A stretch of 64,000 bases of DNA, taken from Diphasiastrum complanatum. Taxonomy: Eukaryota > Streptophyta > Lycopodiopsida > Lycopodiales > Lycopodiaceae. The DNA lies in assembly GCA_029204225.1 (NCBI GenBank), contig CM055095.1, positions 36,481,078 through 36,545,077 on the forward strand, in the 5' to 3' direction. Position 1 is the stretch's first letter. Every line of letters starts with the position of its first letter. The notes under the pieces were generated by a model that saw only the letters and a program-made list of their open reading frames with translations, searched no databases and was not told the origin of the DNA. Below are positions 44,074-55,200 of this stretch, piece after piece. The position numbers and the translations under genes were made by a program.

Positions 44074-45248
44074 AAAGACCCTTTGTAAAGATTTTTTTTA
44101 TATTTTTTCTTAAATTTTTCTTACACATGGACCAATCAAAACACTCAAATTTGAAATCTACGTAACGTAACTTTTTGAGTCCACATTTTGATTCCATACT
44201 AAAAATGGTATAACTTTTTAGTGGTAAGTCCGAATTTAGCAAAGTTTGGTGCATTAGAAAGTGCTCAACAAGGACTTTCCAGTGATATGTTACATTGCAT
44301 ACTTTTGAGCTATGATTAAAAAGTTATGGCAAGTCAAAAGTATTAGTGTTATAATATTTTAATAATAAAAAAGCATCTTGCACGAATTCTTAAAGGGTTT
44401 TTTTGGAACTCAAAACTCCTCTAATGTGAATAGTTTGCAGTGGACAACCTCTCACTTAGTTCTAACAGGAATGAACCCACTGAAGCCATCTAAAGTGAAA
44501 AGAACTCAAATGATGAACAAAAATTGTTGCTACACACTCTCAATAGGATCCAATAATAATGTGCTATCACCTCCTATGCAAAGTCTTGCAACATATGGTG
44601 AGATGATTCTTACTAGCTATCTCAATCTCTCCAAAACTAGATCTACTTCACATAAAATGATGGAGAATGGGCAAAGTTAGGATCAACCACTCTTAGCACG
44701 TGTGAAATACACTAAGAAACCAAATTTGACTCAAATACAATGATATTGCATAAAACAAAATGGCTAAGATCTCAAAACTGCCTAGATCACATATAGATGA
44801 GATTGGTAAGCTTTCAACTGTGATTTGGGATCAAACAAGCAATCTCTTGATCAAACCAAATGTGTTCACACAGGCCTAGGCCTAGGTGCCCTACCTAACC
44901 TCTTCAAAAGCTTATAACTTTTGATTGGCTCAACCAAATGGAATGAAACTGATTGCATCAAAAACTAGACAAAAATAGCTTCAAAACAAGCTATCTACCA
45001 AGATTTTTGGATCAAACATGAAAGAGAACTCCCAAACTAAAATTGGATGTTCCTCACATGTGTCTAAGCACCTGATTCCGTATAGTACCAGGTCAGACCC
45101 AATCAATGCCCTATTGATCTCTTTTGATCCAAAAATAAACAAGATAGCTGGGAAAATGGATCTTGACAATTTCTAGCTCAAGATTATTGAGAAGTTTTCA
45201 CTCAAATGGATGAAAATGCATGGTAATCTTAGGTAGGCTCTGATACCA
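41899..45248 (-). mobile_element. Ty1/copia element E, minus strand, 3' half lost
   Basis: From right to left: primer site TGGTATCAGAGC (45248-45237), leader (45236-44074), gag, protease region, integrase and the linker up to HEDQHSSFEG at 41899. There the right arm of the inverted repeat interrupts it, and no reverse transcriptase follows. It belongs to the same family as the plus-strand element at 46032-47773 (leader and gag nearly superimposable), head to head with it. Confidence 0.85.
45237..45248 (-). other. Primer binding site of copia E
   Basis: TGGTATCAGAGC on the minus strand, abutting the block at 45249 whose minus-strand end is GTGTGAAATCCACA. Confidence 0.88.
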
Positions 45249-46031
45249 TGTGGATTTCACACATGTAGAGTGTCCACTACATGTGCTTGTGATCTCCTAA
45301 TGTGTGTGGATGCACTAAGATCAAGACTAGATTGAGATTCAAGATCTATCTTTGATTCTATGGCAAAAACACACTACTACATGCATTCACTCACTTCCAA
45401 CTCTCACTCACACGTGTGGGAAGTGTTCAAAAATTATTCCAAGTAAAAACAAGCTGCTCTCCCCGGGAAGAGAGAGAAAATCATCATGAGCTCTCGGGTA
45501 GAAAGAGAAAGCTAGAAAATCAATTACATACAAAATCCACTCAATCTCAAAATCAATTAGATCAAAGTGAGGAGTACAATAATACTACAGATCTATGAGC
45601 TAACACAATGCTCAAACATAATTGGACCTCATATTTACAACCTCCTAATCCTATTGGACCATTGATCCATCCATCTCTCCATTCTATTGGACCATTCTCA
45701 AGCATATCTCAAATCCTATTGGACCAATGGTACTTCCACCTCTTAATTCTATTGGACCTCTTGAACTTTGACTTGTCACACATCAAACTAACTAAAGAAA
45801 CTTGTCAAGAACCTATTTAGCTTGAGTTTTCCACTTGTGCTTTTGGCATAATAATGACAAAAACAAGTGTACGTCACTAATTGACCTCTAATGCCAAAAA
45901 TGGCTCAATCTACTAATGACACCTAGAAGTTTGACTATGAAACTTTATGAGACCCCTACAATAAACATTTTAAATTTATTTTACAATTATCCACATGTGG
46001 GAACATCCTCCACACATGTGAGATTCACTCA
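45249..46031. repeat. LTR-like block shared by two divergent copia elements
   Basis: The left end TGTGGATTTCACACATGTAG and the right end ACACATGTGAGATTCACTCA are imperfect inverted copies over about 40 bp. The left end meets the primer site of element E, the right end meets the leader of element F. The middle has at least four copies of CTATTGGACC (45621-45760). A partial copy of the right half lies at 48270-48660. Confidence 0.65.
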
Positions 46032-47773
46032 CAAAATTCTAACATAAGAATACCAAGTTAGATTTTTGCCAATTTCTCACAGTTTGCATCTCCCATGCTA
46101 TCTCAAGCAAAATTGGATCAAAAGGGTTCATAATTATAAGGATTGAATTATTCTGATATTGTATGGATTTTCCTGCTTAGACACGTGTGAAGGACATCCC
46201 AATTTAATTTGGTGGTTCTCTTCTATGTGTGATCCAATATTGGTGCTTGATTGCTAGTTTCAAAGCTATTTGAGTCTAGTTTGTGTAGCAATTGATTTCA
46301 TAGTGATTGGACCTCCCAATCAAAAGTTATAGTCAATTGAATCGAGGTGGTTACGGCACCCAACCTGGTTGGACACTTTTACTTTTGACTCTATCATGCA
46401 TGTTTGATCAAAAATCTCAATTCTACGCTTGCCAATCACATCTATTTGAGATCTATCAACTTTTTGAGGTCATAGCCACATTGTTTGTCACAATTCCATT
46501 GTATTAGAGTGATTTGTGGATTCTTTGAGTGTTTCACACATGCCAAAGATAGTTTGACCCAAACTTTGCCTATACTCCATCAATTGATGAGAGGTTGATC
46601 TAGTTTGAGAGAGATTGGTAGAGCTAATGAGATCCATCTCACATTTTGTTGCAAGATCTTGCATAGGAGTTGGTAGTACACCTTTATTGGGTCCTATAGT
46701 GAGAGAGAAACAACACTTTATTGTCTAATTCACAACGAGTCTTCACTATTACATGGCATCTATGGGTTCCTACCTATTGGAATCTAGTGAAAGACTATCT
46801 ACCTCCAACTATTCTATTTGGAAGATTAGAATGGAGTCAATCTTGATACTCCAAAATGTGATGGACGTTGTACTTGGGATTGAGGAGGAGCCTCAAGTCC
46901 TTCACGAAGTACAAAAGTATAAGAAGAGAGCTAGGATAGCTCTCCATTATATCATGATGAATGTCTCTAATAAGATTTTGAGAGAGATTGGTGCTTGTAC
47001 TTTGGCCAATGATGTTTGGGATACTCTCAAAGTGATCTATGAGGCCAAAAATACCTCTAGGCTTCTCACTCTTAGAAATCAAATATTCCAAAGTTATCAA
47101 AAGAGTGATGAGAGTGCCACTAATTATGTTTTGAGAGTGAAAGACATTCATAGGAAGCTTGAGCTTAATTGTATTGGAGATTCCATCGAACAAAGTGAGC
47201 CAGTCCAAGTCATACTCAATGGCTTGAAGGATAAATATGAGAATCTTGTCCAATCCTATACTATCAAAGAGGAGCTACCAATCTTGGAGGCTTTGCAAGG
47301 AGTGCTAATAGTTGAAGAATCATGAGAACAAGCTATTAAGGATGGACAAATTGTCACTTAATCATAATAGTAATGACAAAGTTTTATTTGCCAAGCACAA
47401 AGAGAGGAGCAAAAAGCAACACCAACACTTCTCTAAGGACAAAGCAAAAGACCAAAATGAAGAGGATGATGATTCCTCTCAATATTCTACTTCAAAAAAG
47501 AAGAAAAAAGATGTTAAGTGCTTCTTTTTTGGCAAGAAAGGCCATTATGCCACCAATTGTTTCAAGAAGAAGGACCAATTCAAGCAAGCCAACATCTCTC
47601 ATGAGAAAGAAGACTTTATTGCAAGTGATGGAGAAGGCTCTCTTATGGCATCAAGCTTCTCCTCTTCCACCTTCAAGAAGAATGACTCTTGGTATATTGA
47701 TAGTGGAGCATCATCTCATATTTGTAGCTCCAAGAATTCTTTTTCATCTATTATGCCTTATGTAGGAATCAAG
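46032..47773 (+). mobile_element. Ty1/copia element F, plus strand, truncated after protease
   Basis: The leader 46032-46752 matches the leader of element E (GCTTAGACACGTGTGAAGGACATCC and TTTCAAAGCTATTTGAGTCTAG against the reverse complement of 45080-44930). Gag starts at 46753. The element breaks off after IMPYVG near 47770, where an unrelated LTR fragment in the other orientation begins. No primer site is preserved. Confidence 0.82.
46753..47773 (+). pseudogene. copia F gag and protease start
   Basis: 190 residues from ATG 46753 (MASMGSYLLESSERLSTSNY) form a long intact gag with the UBN2 pattern RMESILILQNVMDVVLG and VKDIHRKLELNCIGDSIEQS. A frameshift follows near 47320. The frame 47312-47809 has a Lys-rich tail, a knuckle CFFFGKKGHYATNC in which the second Cys is replaced by Phe, and the protease active site WYIDSGASSHICSSK. 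The last 14 residues (after YVG) come from the inserted repeat. Confidence 0.88.
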
Positions 47774-48050
47774 AATAGCCTAGAGGAAGCCTTAAAAGGA
47801 ATCTTCTAGTGTTTAGGGACCAACTGGGAAGGATAATAGTGCACTCTCCAAGAAGGCCCCCACTCTCTAGTAATTGTTCAAATGTCTAAATAATGAATAA
47901 TAAGGCCCAAGGCCAACCATATAGTCTAAGTGTCAATAATGAATAAAAAAGGGCCCAAGGCCTGCTTATGCTTAAAGTAAAGTAAATGTAAATGGATGTG
48001 GCGAATGCAATGAGTTGAGTTCTCCTCGACACAAAAAAAAGACCCAACTG
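47774..48050 (-). repeat. Inverted copy of the LTR fragment at 9888-10165
   Basis: The reverse complement reads ...CCATTTACATTTACTTTACTTTA, GCAGGCCTTGGGCCCTTTTTTATTC, AGTGGGGGCCTTCTTGG, matching the LTR of copia fragment B. It interrupts copia F. Confidence 0.82.
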
Positions 48051-48066
48051 CCGAAAAGAAACTAGA

Positions 48067-48357
48067 TCAAACAACAGCAAGTCCTGGTGCATCAACAACT
48101 AGAACAACATCTGATGTAGAGGGATCAACAAGTGCAACAAGAGCACGAGCTTGATCCGCAAGTGATGGTGTATGATAAAAGACAGCAATAGGCTCCCATG
48201 TGGCCTCCTCAATAGGACGACCATCACACACTCTCATAGTAGCTCGAGCTTCAAGAGGTGTGGCAATGGTGCTCAATGATTGGACCTCTCTAGAATCACC
48301 TCCTACTTTGATCGGACCACTTACACCTCTTACATTGATTGGACCATTTTGGTGCAT
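48067..48357 (-). pseudogene. Possible Ty3/gypsy integrase tail (chromodomain-like scrap)
   Basis: A 96-residue frame with CDGRPIEEATWEPI, which resembles the G-x-P-x-x-E-A-T-W-E core of gypsy chromodomains, followed by FYHTPSLADQARALV. Only this motif supports the call; the rest is unassigned and overlaps the LTR remnant. Confidence 0.35.
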
Positions 48358-48660
48358 ACTTCACTATGATTGGTCCTTATTGACAAATAAGAATATGAGA
48401 TGCAATGTCACTAGACCTCTACCATCAAGCCAAGTGTAAGCAACCTACACTATCATGAACTAATCCAAGTCTAAATTTGGCCTAATCACTTAATTACAAG
48501 TGTACAATGAGTGATTTTGATAGAGGACCCCCAATTCTCAAATTTAAGGCCTATTGATTATTCAAGCTCAACATAAATTAACTAAAGTGATTATGCCTAC
48601 CCTGCACATGTGGGAACATGCTCCACACGTGTGAAATCAATATGTACATAAAATTGCAAA
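48270..48660 (+). repeat. Partial copy of the 45249-46031 LTR block
   Basis: Carries TGATTGGACC-type repeats (48280-48390) and CACATGTGGGAACATGCTCC followed by ACACGTGTGAAATC (48604-48640), like the right half of the LTR block, followed by leader-like sequence. Confidence 0.55.
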
Positions 48661-49199
48661 ATGATCAAGCTAGGTTTTGTCAAATCTTCATAATTATGGG
48701 TATGCATTTTGATCCAACTTGGGCAAAACCATTTGAGAGTAGAGATGCTCATGGAGTGTTTGTTGTATGATGGCATGACTAGGAGAACCTCATCGCCACA
48801 GAGTTGGCTTCCTTTGTGATTTGAGACTTGCTAAAGTAGGTCAAAAATACACTTGACAATTGATAAACTTAACTACTTGGGATTCATCACCAATTGTGAC
48901 TTACTATAGCAATCTATGTATATATACTATATATACACGACAATTACTCAATTGTGTTGAAATTATTTGTAGATTTTAAATGGGATCTTTTGGAAAGCTT
49001 AAGAACACTATCATATATTCACAAATATACAAATACAAAAGACAACAATCGAAGGCCAAGTCAGTCATAAGTCCGTAAGGACATCTTACAAAGCCAGAAG
49101 GCTAGCATAATAGCATACCACACAGGGCAACAACTTATAATGGTACTAAGAAAAAGGTAGCCAGCCGAATACAAGCCGAAGCCGAGAGGGGAGGAAGAT

Positions 49200-49560
49200 C
49201 CCCCTTAAACACCTGCTAGTTCTTGGCCGTCCAAATCTTCCACAAAACTGCTAGCTTGCACACATGCCAGAAAATGAGAGTAGAGGAATCTGTCAGAAGA
49301 GAGTCACCGAGGAGGAAAGGTGAGACCCCATGCGAGAAAAAATATGAGCCAAATCCAACCAAAGGTGAGCGATGACAATGAAAAAACAATTGCTCCACCA
49401 TTTTTTCTGCCAACTCCACCCATTTTGCATGTGACCAAGGCTCGTAGGCTGGACTGGACTGAGTGTGAAATGGGGATATTGTACCCCCCAAAGTTCAAAG
49501 TTAAAAACCCTATTATGTGCCTGCAAAATCCCTAAATCTGAGTTGCGGCGCACTGTTTAA
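49200..49560 (-). pseudogene. LINE 3' remnant (reverse transcriptase C-terminal region)
   Basis: Two overlapping frames: 49553-49293 (ILQAHNRVFNFELWGVQYPH) and 49491-49216, which ends FWHVCKLAVLWKIWTAKN. The latter fits the W-x3-L-W-x-I-W-x-x-R/K-N signature at the C-terminus of plant LINE ORF2. Truncated on both sides. Confidence 0.5.
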
Positions 49561-52130
49561 AGATGGCCTTCTCTTTTCTAATTTTCCATTCGAGAGAGAG
49601 GAGAGCGAAGAGAGAGAGAGATTAATCGATCGATCCATAAATATATATTCTCAAGCTGTCCAACGTCAGCCAGCCTAGCCTGTTGGATCAGTAGTCTTTT
49701 GAAGTTTAGTCATGTGATGATATACGAAATCTGTTTTTCTGATCAATAAAATCGTAAAATTTGGTTTATTTTGGTTCTGGATTTGATTTGATGACCTCTA
49801 TGGTATCTGGAGCCATCTGTCTGTATGTAGAGACGGTTTCTTCGTACGGAGGTCGAAATAGACGTCACAGGATATTGCGACATGGATTGGAACCATGTTT
49901 TCATTGCCATTACTTTTCACCTGTGTACATTTCCTCTGAATCATTCCTAATCTGCTCACAAATTATCCTGTTTTTCAATGCCTTGAGCAATTATGCAAAG
50001 TTGTTCATAGTAAAAGTTGTTATATATATTCATGGCAATGATGATTTTGGAATGGTCTCGTTCGTCTGAGTGGCTTTTCTGCCCTGAAGACCATACTGAA
50101 AGATCACCCACCACCCATAATCTGATGTCTTAGACTTAATTATCTTTTAGTGGGAGCCTGTGATATACCGTAAGTCCATATCGACACAAAGTATTTATGT
50201 TGTTGCAAGTACATAAAATGGCATCTCTAACACCAGTACTCAGAATGGCCCTACTGGAAATTAGATAACGTGTAACCTGCATCAAATCTGTTTTCGTCTT
50301 TGCCATCAGTGAGGATTACATGGGAACAAAAGTTATTGGTTGAAAACTTCAATTTTGGGAATCATCAGGTCATACCTTTTTGTTGGACTATGCATGAGGA
50401 AGCACAAATCGTTTCAGTATCTGCGCGGCAAAAGAAACTCTGCATATTGTACCGTCGATTAATTAAGGCTACTTGTTGGGTTAGCCCATATCCATTTTTG
50501 ACAGTCATTGTTAGAAATAAAAGACTATATATGACAGGATTAAAATGCCCAAACTATTACAAATATTTAGTGCTATCCATCTCTATCTGACAAGTGGGAT
50601 CACTACAGATGATACTACTATAAGAGTGATTATTCACCATATTTCGCTTGATTTCTTCTTTTAGGTTAAACACAAAATAATGGTATGTCTCACTGATTTC
50701 AATAAAGGTTACCATATATCCAGTTTAAATAGCTGCAACTGAGGTATCAACATGCCAAAGAAAGTGGATCCGTCATGCGTTCAGGTCGGAATGTTGTAAT
50801 TTCCTGTCTGATCCTTCACCTCCACCTTACCCAAAGGAAAGATGAATTCTTGGATGCACTCTCAAATTAAAAGGATAACATTCATAATCGAGGACCGTTC
50901 AATATGTCCTATTCTAACTATCAACTTGAGATCCATGTCGATTCATTACAATTTGATACAGTAAAGTAAGTATCACCAATTGCATACGAAGTGGTTGGGA
51001 ATCGATGATTACGAAAGTGTATTTGATAATTTGCCTCCTTTGCATGAAATTGTACATTCCAAGAAGTATATAATATGCCTTCACTTGCATGAAACATTAA
51101 CAAGTGATTCTTTTGAGGTGGAGCGTATTCTTCACATGACATTCATGGTGAAGAGATGATCTAAGGGTGAAAAGGAATGATGTCATCATCCTCCTTCCCC
51201 CCGCCCCCCCTCGCGTCCCACCAAAATGCATCCCACCCTCCTCACCCATGCATTGGAGCTCACCATTGTCATGTCAGTGGTGGTGAGGAATACACTTTTC
51301 CCACAATTGGCATCAAGTTCGTGGAACAATGAAGTGGACCATTGAGTACAGGTTTGGAAACCCTCTCACTTCTCTACTTCTCTTTACTTGACTTTCCCAA
51401 TTCTATTGTTTAATTTTATCATTTTGAAAGCTTTCTTAAACACAACATTGTTTTGGAAATGCTTTGATCAGTACATTTGAAACATTATACCTTTGGGCCA
51501 ATCTTTTAAATCGATAACTCCCTCTTGCACCATGCCTTGGAAGTGATATTACAATTTGAAGATGTGCTTGCTCTTATTCTGAAAGGTCTAATTGTTTTTA
51601 AGAAATAGGCACCCTTGATTGTCATTCTACAAAAACATTGTGTCATGGTTTTTTCCAATATATTCAAGTAGGGCAACATGATAGACATCCAAATATTTTG
51701 CTCCTTTAGGACAATGCTATTTATCATTGCTTCTTGCATCGAAAGTTTTCTGGTGTACTTATAATCACTAACAAACACATAATTGCATGTATAGTGTCAT
51801 CCAAGCGTCTTGATCAACCCGAGTATAAAAATTCCCTTATTGGGTCATATGATGTTTGAAGCAAAAGGCCAATTGAAAATTGCTTTCAAGCGTTTTAATA
51901 TATTTTTGGCAAACCCTCCAATGTCCTCATAATCAATTAAGCATTGACTCAATTTGGTGACTACTAATTCAATGAGCTCATGCTCCTATATGGCTTTGTT
52001 TTCGTATTCTTCCTCTCATCTCGTTGAGTTGGTTATCTTGGCATCAAATAGTTTTTGGGTCCCAAGTTGAACCCCCCCCTTGGAAAACAAGATGCATACT
52101 CTTCATTGAGGATAAGCACATCTTATTATT
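49561..52130. other. No gene recognised; one LTR-end-like site
   Basis: A GA-rich run at 49594-49622 and AATAAAATCGTAAAA near 49746. At 49801 TGGTATCTGGAGCC follows ...CCTCTA, a possible decayed copia primer site. A C-rich patch lies at 51194-51212. The frame 51778-51506 (minus) is unassigned. Otherwise featureless AT-rich DNA. Confidence 0.4.
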
Positions 52131-52139
52131 CACTTTTAT

Positions 52140-52500
52140 ATTGGTTTAGACAGTAGTGACGACCCCTCTACGGACTTTTACCTAGAGGGGTGGACGATCT
52201 AGAGGACGAAGAGTCTAGACCTCAGGACCGATAGGACTAGGATTGCAATTACACCTCCATGCAGCCATGCCTCTGGGGGCCTGGAAAACCCTCATCAGCT
52301 GGGGAGCACGGGGTGGTTGAGATGGCCCACGGAATTGGAAGCGGCATTCCCCAATCACTCACGTAAGGGTAGTGTGGGCCCTTCCCCTGTAGGGCTTCCT
52401 AGCGAGACCAATCCCCCGTCGAAAATTTCCCCTATCAGAAAGCTTGGTTAGGATTAGGATTCAAATCACTTGCAACCATAGGTCAAGAAACTGGAAGAGT
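52140..52500. other. GC-rich island with hairpin, unassigned
   Basis: It stands out in base composition from the AT-rich surroundings. CCCCTCT...AGAGGGG pairs around 52165-52192. The phrase GACGACCCCTCTACGG resembles GATGACCCCTAACCG at 55140. Possibly a decayed gypsy LTR. Confidence 0.35.
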
Positions 52501-52868
52501 GGACTACTCTGGCATACCCATCACTATCATCCATATCCTTTTGGACCTTGAAGCTAGCCTCAATAGTCATTGAGCTACCTATGGGGAGAATAAAAAGCTA
52601 ACAATCAATAGTAATGTCTTGCATGTATAGTAATGTAGTAGGGTTGCTGGGCACATGCATAGGCACTATAGGGGCTATCCACCCTTGTGGTACTCACCCT
52701 ACTACCATTCTCTATTGTGTGATTGATTGCCAACTCTCTACATTAGTATCCTTTCATATGGCACGAGGGTGATGAAGATTGATCAATAGCATCTACATGG
52801 TTGAGTGGTTTGGCTCCATTTTTTCTCTGTGTCTTGTAAGCAGAATCTTGAAGTGCTTCACCTTACAA

Positions 52869-52880
52869 TGGTATTAGAAC
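52869..52880 (+). other. Copia-type primer binding site
   Basis: TGGTATTAGAAC preceded by CACCTTACAA, that is, an LTR end at 52867. The matching LTR upstream (perhaps from about 52620) could not be delimited. Confidence 0.5.
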
Positions 52881-53433
52881 AAGGCTTTCGAAGATCGAAG
52901 GATTATTTTGATTCCTCTGTACTAGCTAGACATGGATGCCTCCTTTAGGAGAGTAAAACATTGAAAAAGATGAGCAAAAACAAATGGAATGTATGTAGAA
53001 CATTATTTGTAAAAAAGAATACATGTAGCAAATTTCAATCATGGATTTTTTTATATTGAAAAAAAGATATATACGTATGCAATAATTGAAATTTTAAATT
53101 CCATAATATTCTTTTTTTTCTTTCAAGCTTCTTCTTTAACTTCCATAAATGTGGCTACATCCTTACATTTCATCACCTTCCCATGTCTTTTGCATATCAA
53201 CATAAAATAATTTGCACAATGTGATTACACTGCATCATGTTTAATTTCATAAACAATCTATAGTGCTTTGAGAAACATCTTAAGTAAATTAACATGTACC
53301 AAATTTCCATTTACTTTAAATCTAAAATATACAAAAAGATCATATTCAAGTAAAAGTACTCCCTCTTTATGTTGGCCCATCATTAAAGATATTGACCTGT
53401 CTCTTGGTAGTGTGACCATTGACATCAAGTCTT

Positions 53434-53613
53434 GGTCTAATGGCACCAACTCTTCATTGACATCCAAGTGATGGTCTAATGGCACCTACTCTTCATTAAC
53501 ATCAAATCTTGGTCTAATGGCACCTACTCTTCATTGACATCCAAGTGATGGTCTAATGGCAACTACTCTTCATTAACATCAAAGTCCTAGTCTAATGGCA
53601 CCCACTCTTCATT
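53434..53613. repeat. 39-bp tandem repeat with alternating unit types
   Basis: Nearly five units begin GGTCTAATGGCACCTACTCT. Units end alternately ...GACATCCAAGTGAT and ...AACATCAAATCTT, a 78-bp higher-order period. 39 bp is 13 codons, so the minus-strand frame stays open through part of it. Confidence 0.85.
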
Positions 53614-54326
53614 TTTTTTTCCATTTCTGATAGTGAAGGCATCTTACAAACATTTGCAATTGAACAAAATTCCATAAATATAGATAAGGAAAAAACTTAT
53701 TTAAACGAACATTTTTGGAAATAGCACTTTTCTTCATTGCATATTGGACATTCGTAAACAACTTGTAATGAAAAGATTCTCACACTATTGTCAAAAGTGA
53801 TCCATGTGTTGCTTTTGAAACATGGACATGAAATGAGATCAATTTGTCCAATGCTTATCTAATATATAAAGATATTCATAAAGGGATATATTGAATTGGA
53901 AAGTTCCTCCACATATCTTCCTTCATAAAACAATTTTCCTACTTTCGAATGGATGGCATTGAATACTCCTAGTGATTGTATTGGCTCCCATCCATTTATC
54001 ATATGGATATAGATATGAAAACATCAAATGAAAACACCATGAGATATATATATATCGATAATAAAAAGTAGTCAACTTACAAAATACACTTTATGATGAT
54101 CATGAGGATTCATGGATTGCACATTGAGTTAATGCATATATAAACATGTTGAATTAGCACATCTGAAATAGAATGCCCTCCTAAAAATGCTGTAAAATCT
54201 AGAATCTTGCCTTTCCAATATGATCTAAAAATTAATTCTCCCGTTTTGTTCTATCGAAACATCCGATTTGATGAAAGGTGCATTAGAACTCAAGAGTTTG
54301 TGTATTTTTCTCTATTTCCGGTGGAT
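53614..54326. other. No recognisable feature
   Basis: AT-rich. A short TATATATAT run near 54045. No frame of interest. Confidence 0.4.
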
Positions 54327-54826
54327 CTAGTTTTGGGGTCTATTGGTACTGCCAGCTGGTCTGGGTGACTGCACTGGCGATTCGAATGGTATGAAAGGTT
54401 GGATGGGTCTTGTGTAGTCGGTAGAAACGACGTAAGTTAGATGCCAGAATCCATCGATAATGAACTCATAGGTTTTTGAAGTAACTACAACCCCCGCAAT
54501 GTTGTATTCTAAATATAGTATCTCCCGCCCGTAGGTGAGGGTGGAGTGCCGGGGTATAGAAATAATAGTGTATGGCTCCTTCTCGGATTGATTGACAAAC
54601 ATCCCCTAATGTAGGGTGGAACTGATTTTTATCCATTATGTTCAAGGGTCCAACCCCTCATGAGGAAGGGACTTGTTCGGCTCATTCTCCATCCTAGGTC
54701 TCTAGAGGCACCTACTATTTTCAAGATGGGGTCATATCTATAACTCAGAGTACGATTCCGGGTAGTATTGTTTGTGTCAACGTCTTTGATACTTCCCAAT
54801 GGTCGAGATTCAAGGTCAGGAGTCAC
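54327..54826 (-). pseudogene. Unrecognised ORF pair
   Basis: The frame 54826-54629 (65 residues, MTPDLESRPLGSIKDVDTNN...) is followed by the frame 54602-54327 (91 residues, MFVNQSEKEPYTIISIPRHS, then YGREILYLEYNIAGVVV and DGFWHLTYVVSTDYTRPIQP). The protein-like composition is unlike the low-complexity shadows elsewhere, and the two could be one ORF split by a frameshift. I do not recognise the family and see no retroelement enzyme motif. Its end is Pro/Ser-rich. Confidence 0.35.
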
Positions 54827-55019
54827 ACGAGTGTAATTACTTACAAATGCTATAGAGAATCTCTGAAGGGGTACTCAATTAGCAATCATAGGTCAAATGA
54901 AATGAAGTCATCGTACGTTGCTAGTTATTTACTTGGAATGCGTCACTAAAGTGTTCAACCGATCATGGTGAAATAAGCAGACAATCATCAAATGATTATG
55001 CTATAATATATCATGATCA

Positions 55020-55200
55020 GTTTCGAGCAGTGTGAGGGTGCCAATTATACACACCGCCTTGTTTGATAGGCGGTGGTATTTTGCCAAACGTCAGGCCTAG
55101 GTATTTCGCTAGGCAGTTCCAACGATGGAGGTGACTATGATGACCCCTAACCGAGGTGGTGTGTTTCAACCACATACGGTGGATGGCCCGCTCTTCTATT
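55020..55200. repeat. Two consecutive small hairpins
   Basis: CACCGCC (55052-55058) pairs with GGCGGTG (55069-55075); GCCTAG (55095-55100) pairs with CTAGGC (55109-55114). This GC-rich patch lies in AT-rich DNA downstream of nothing recognisable. Confidence 0.5.
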
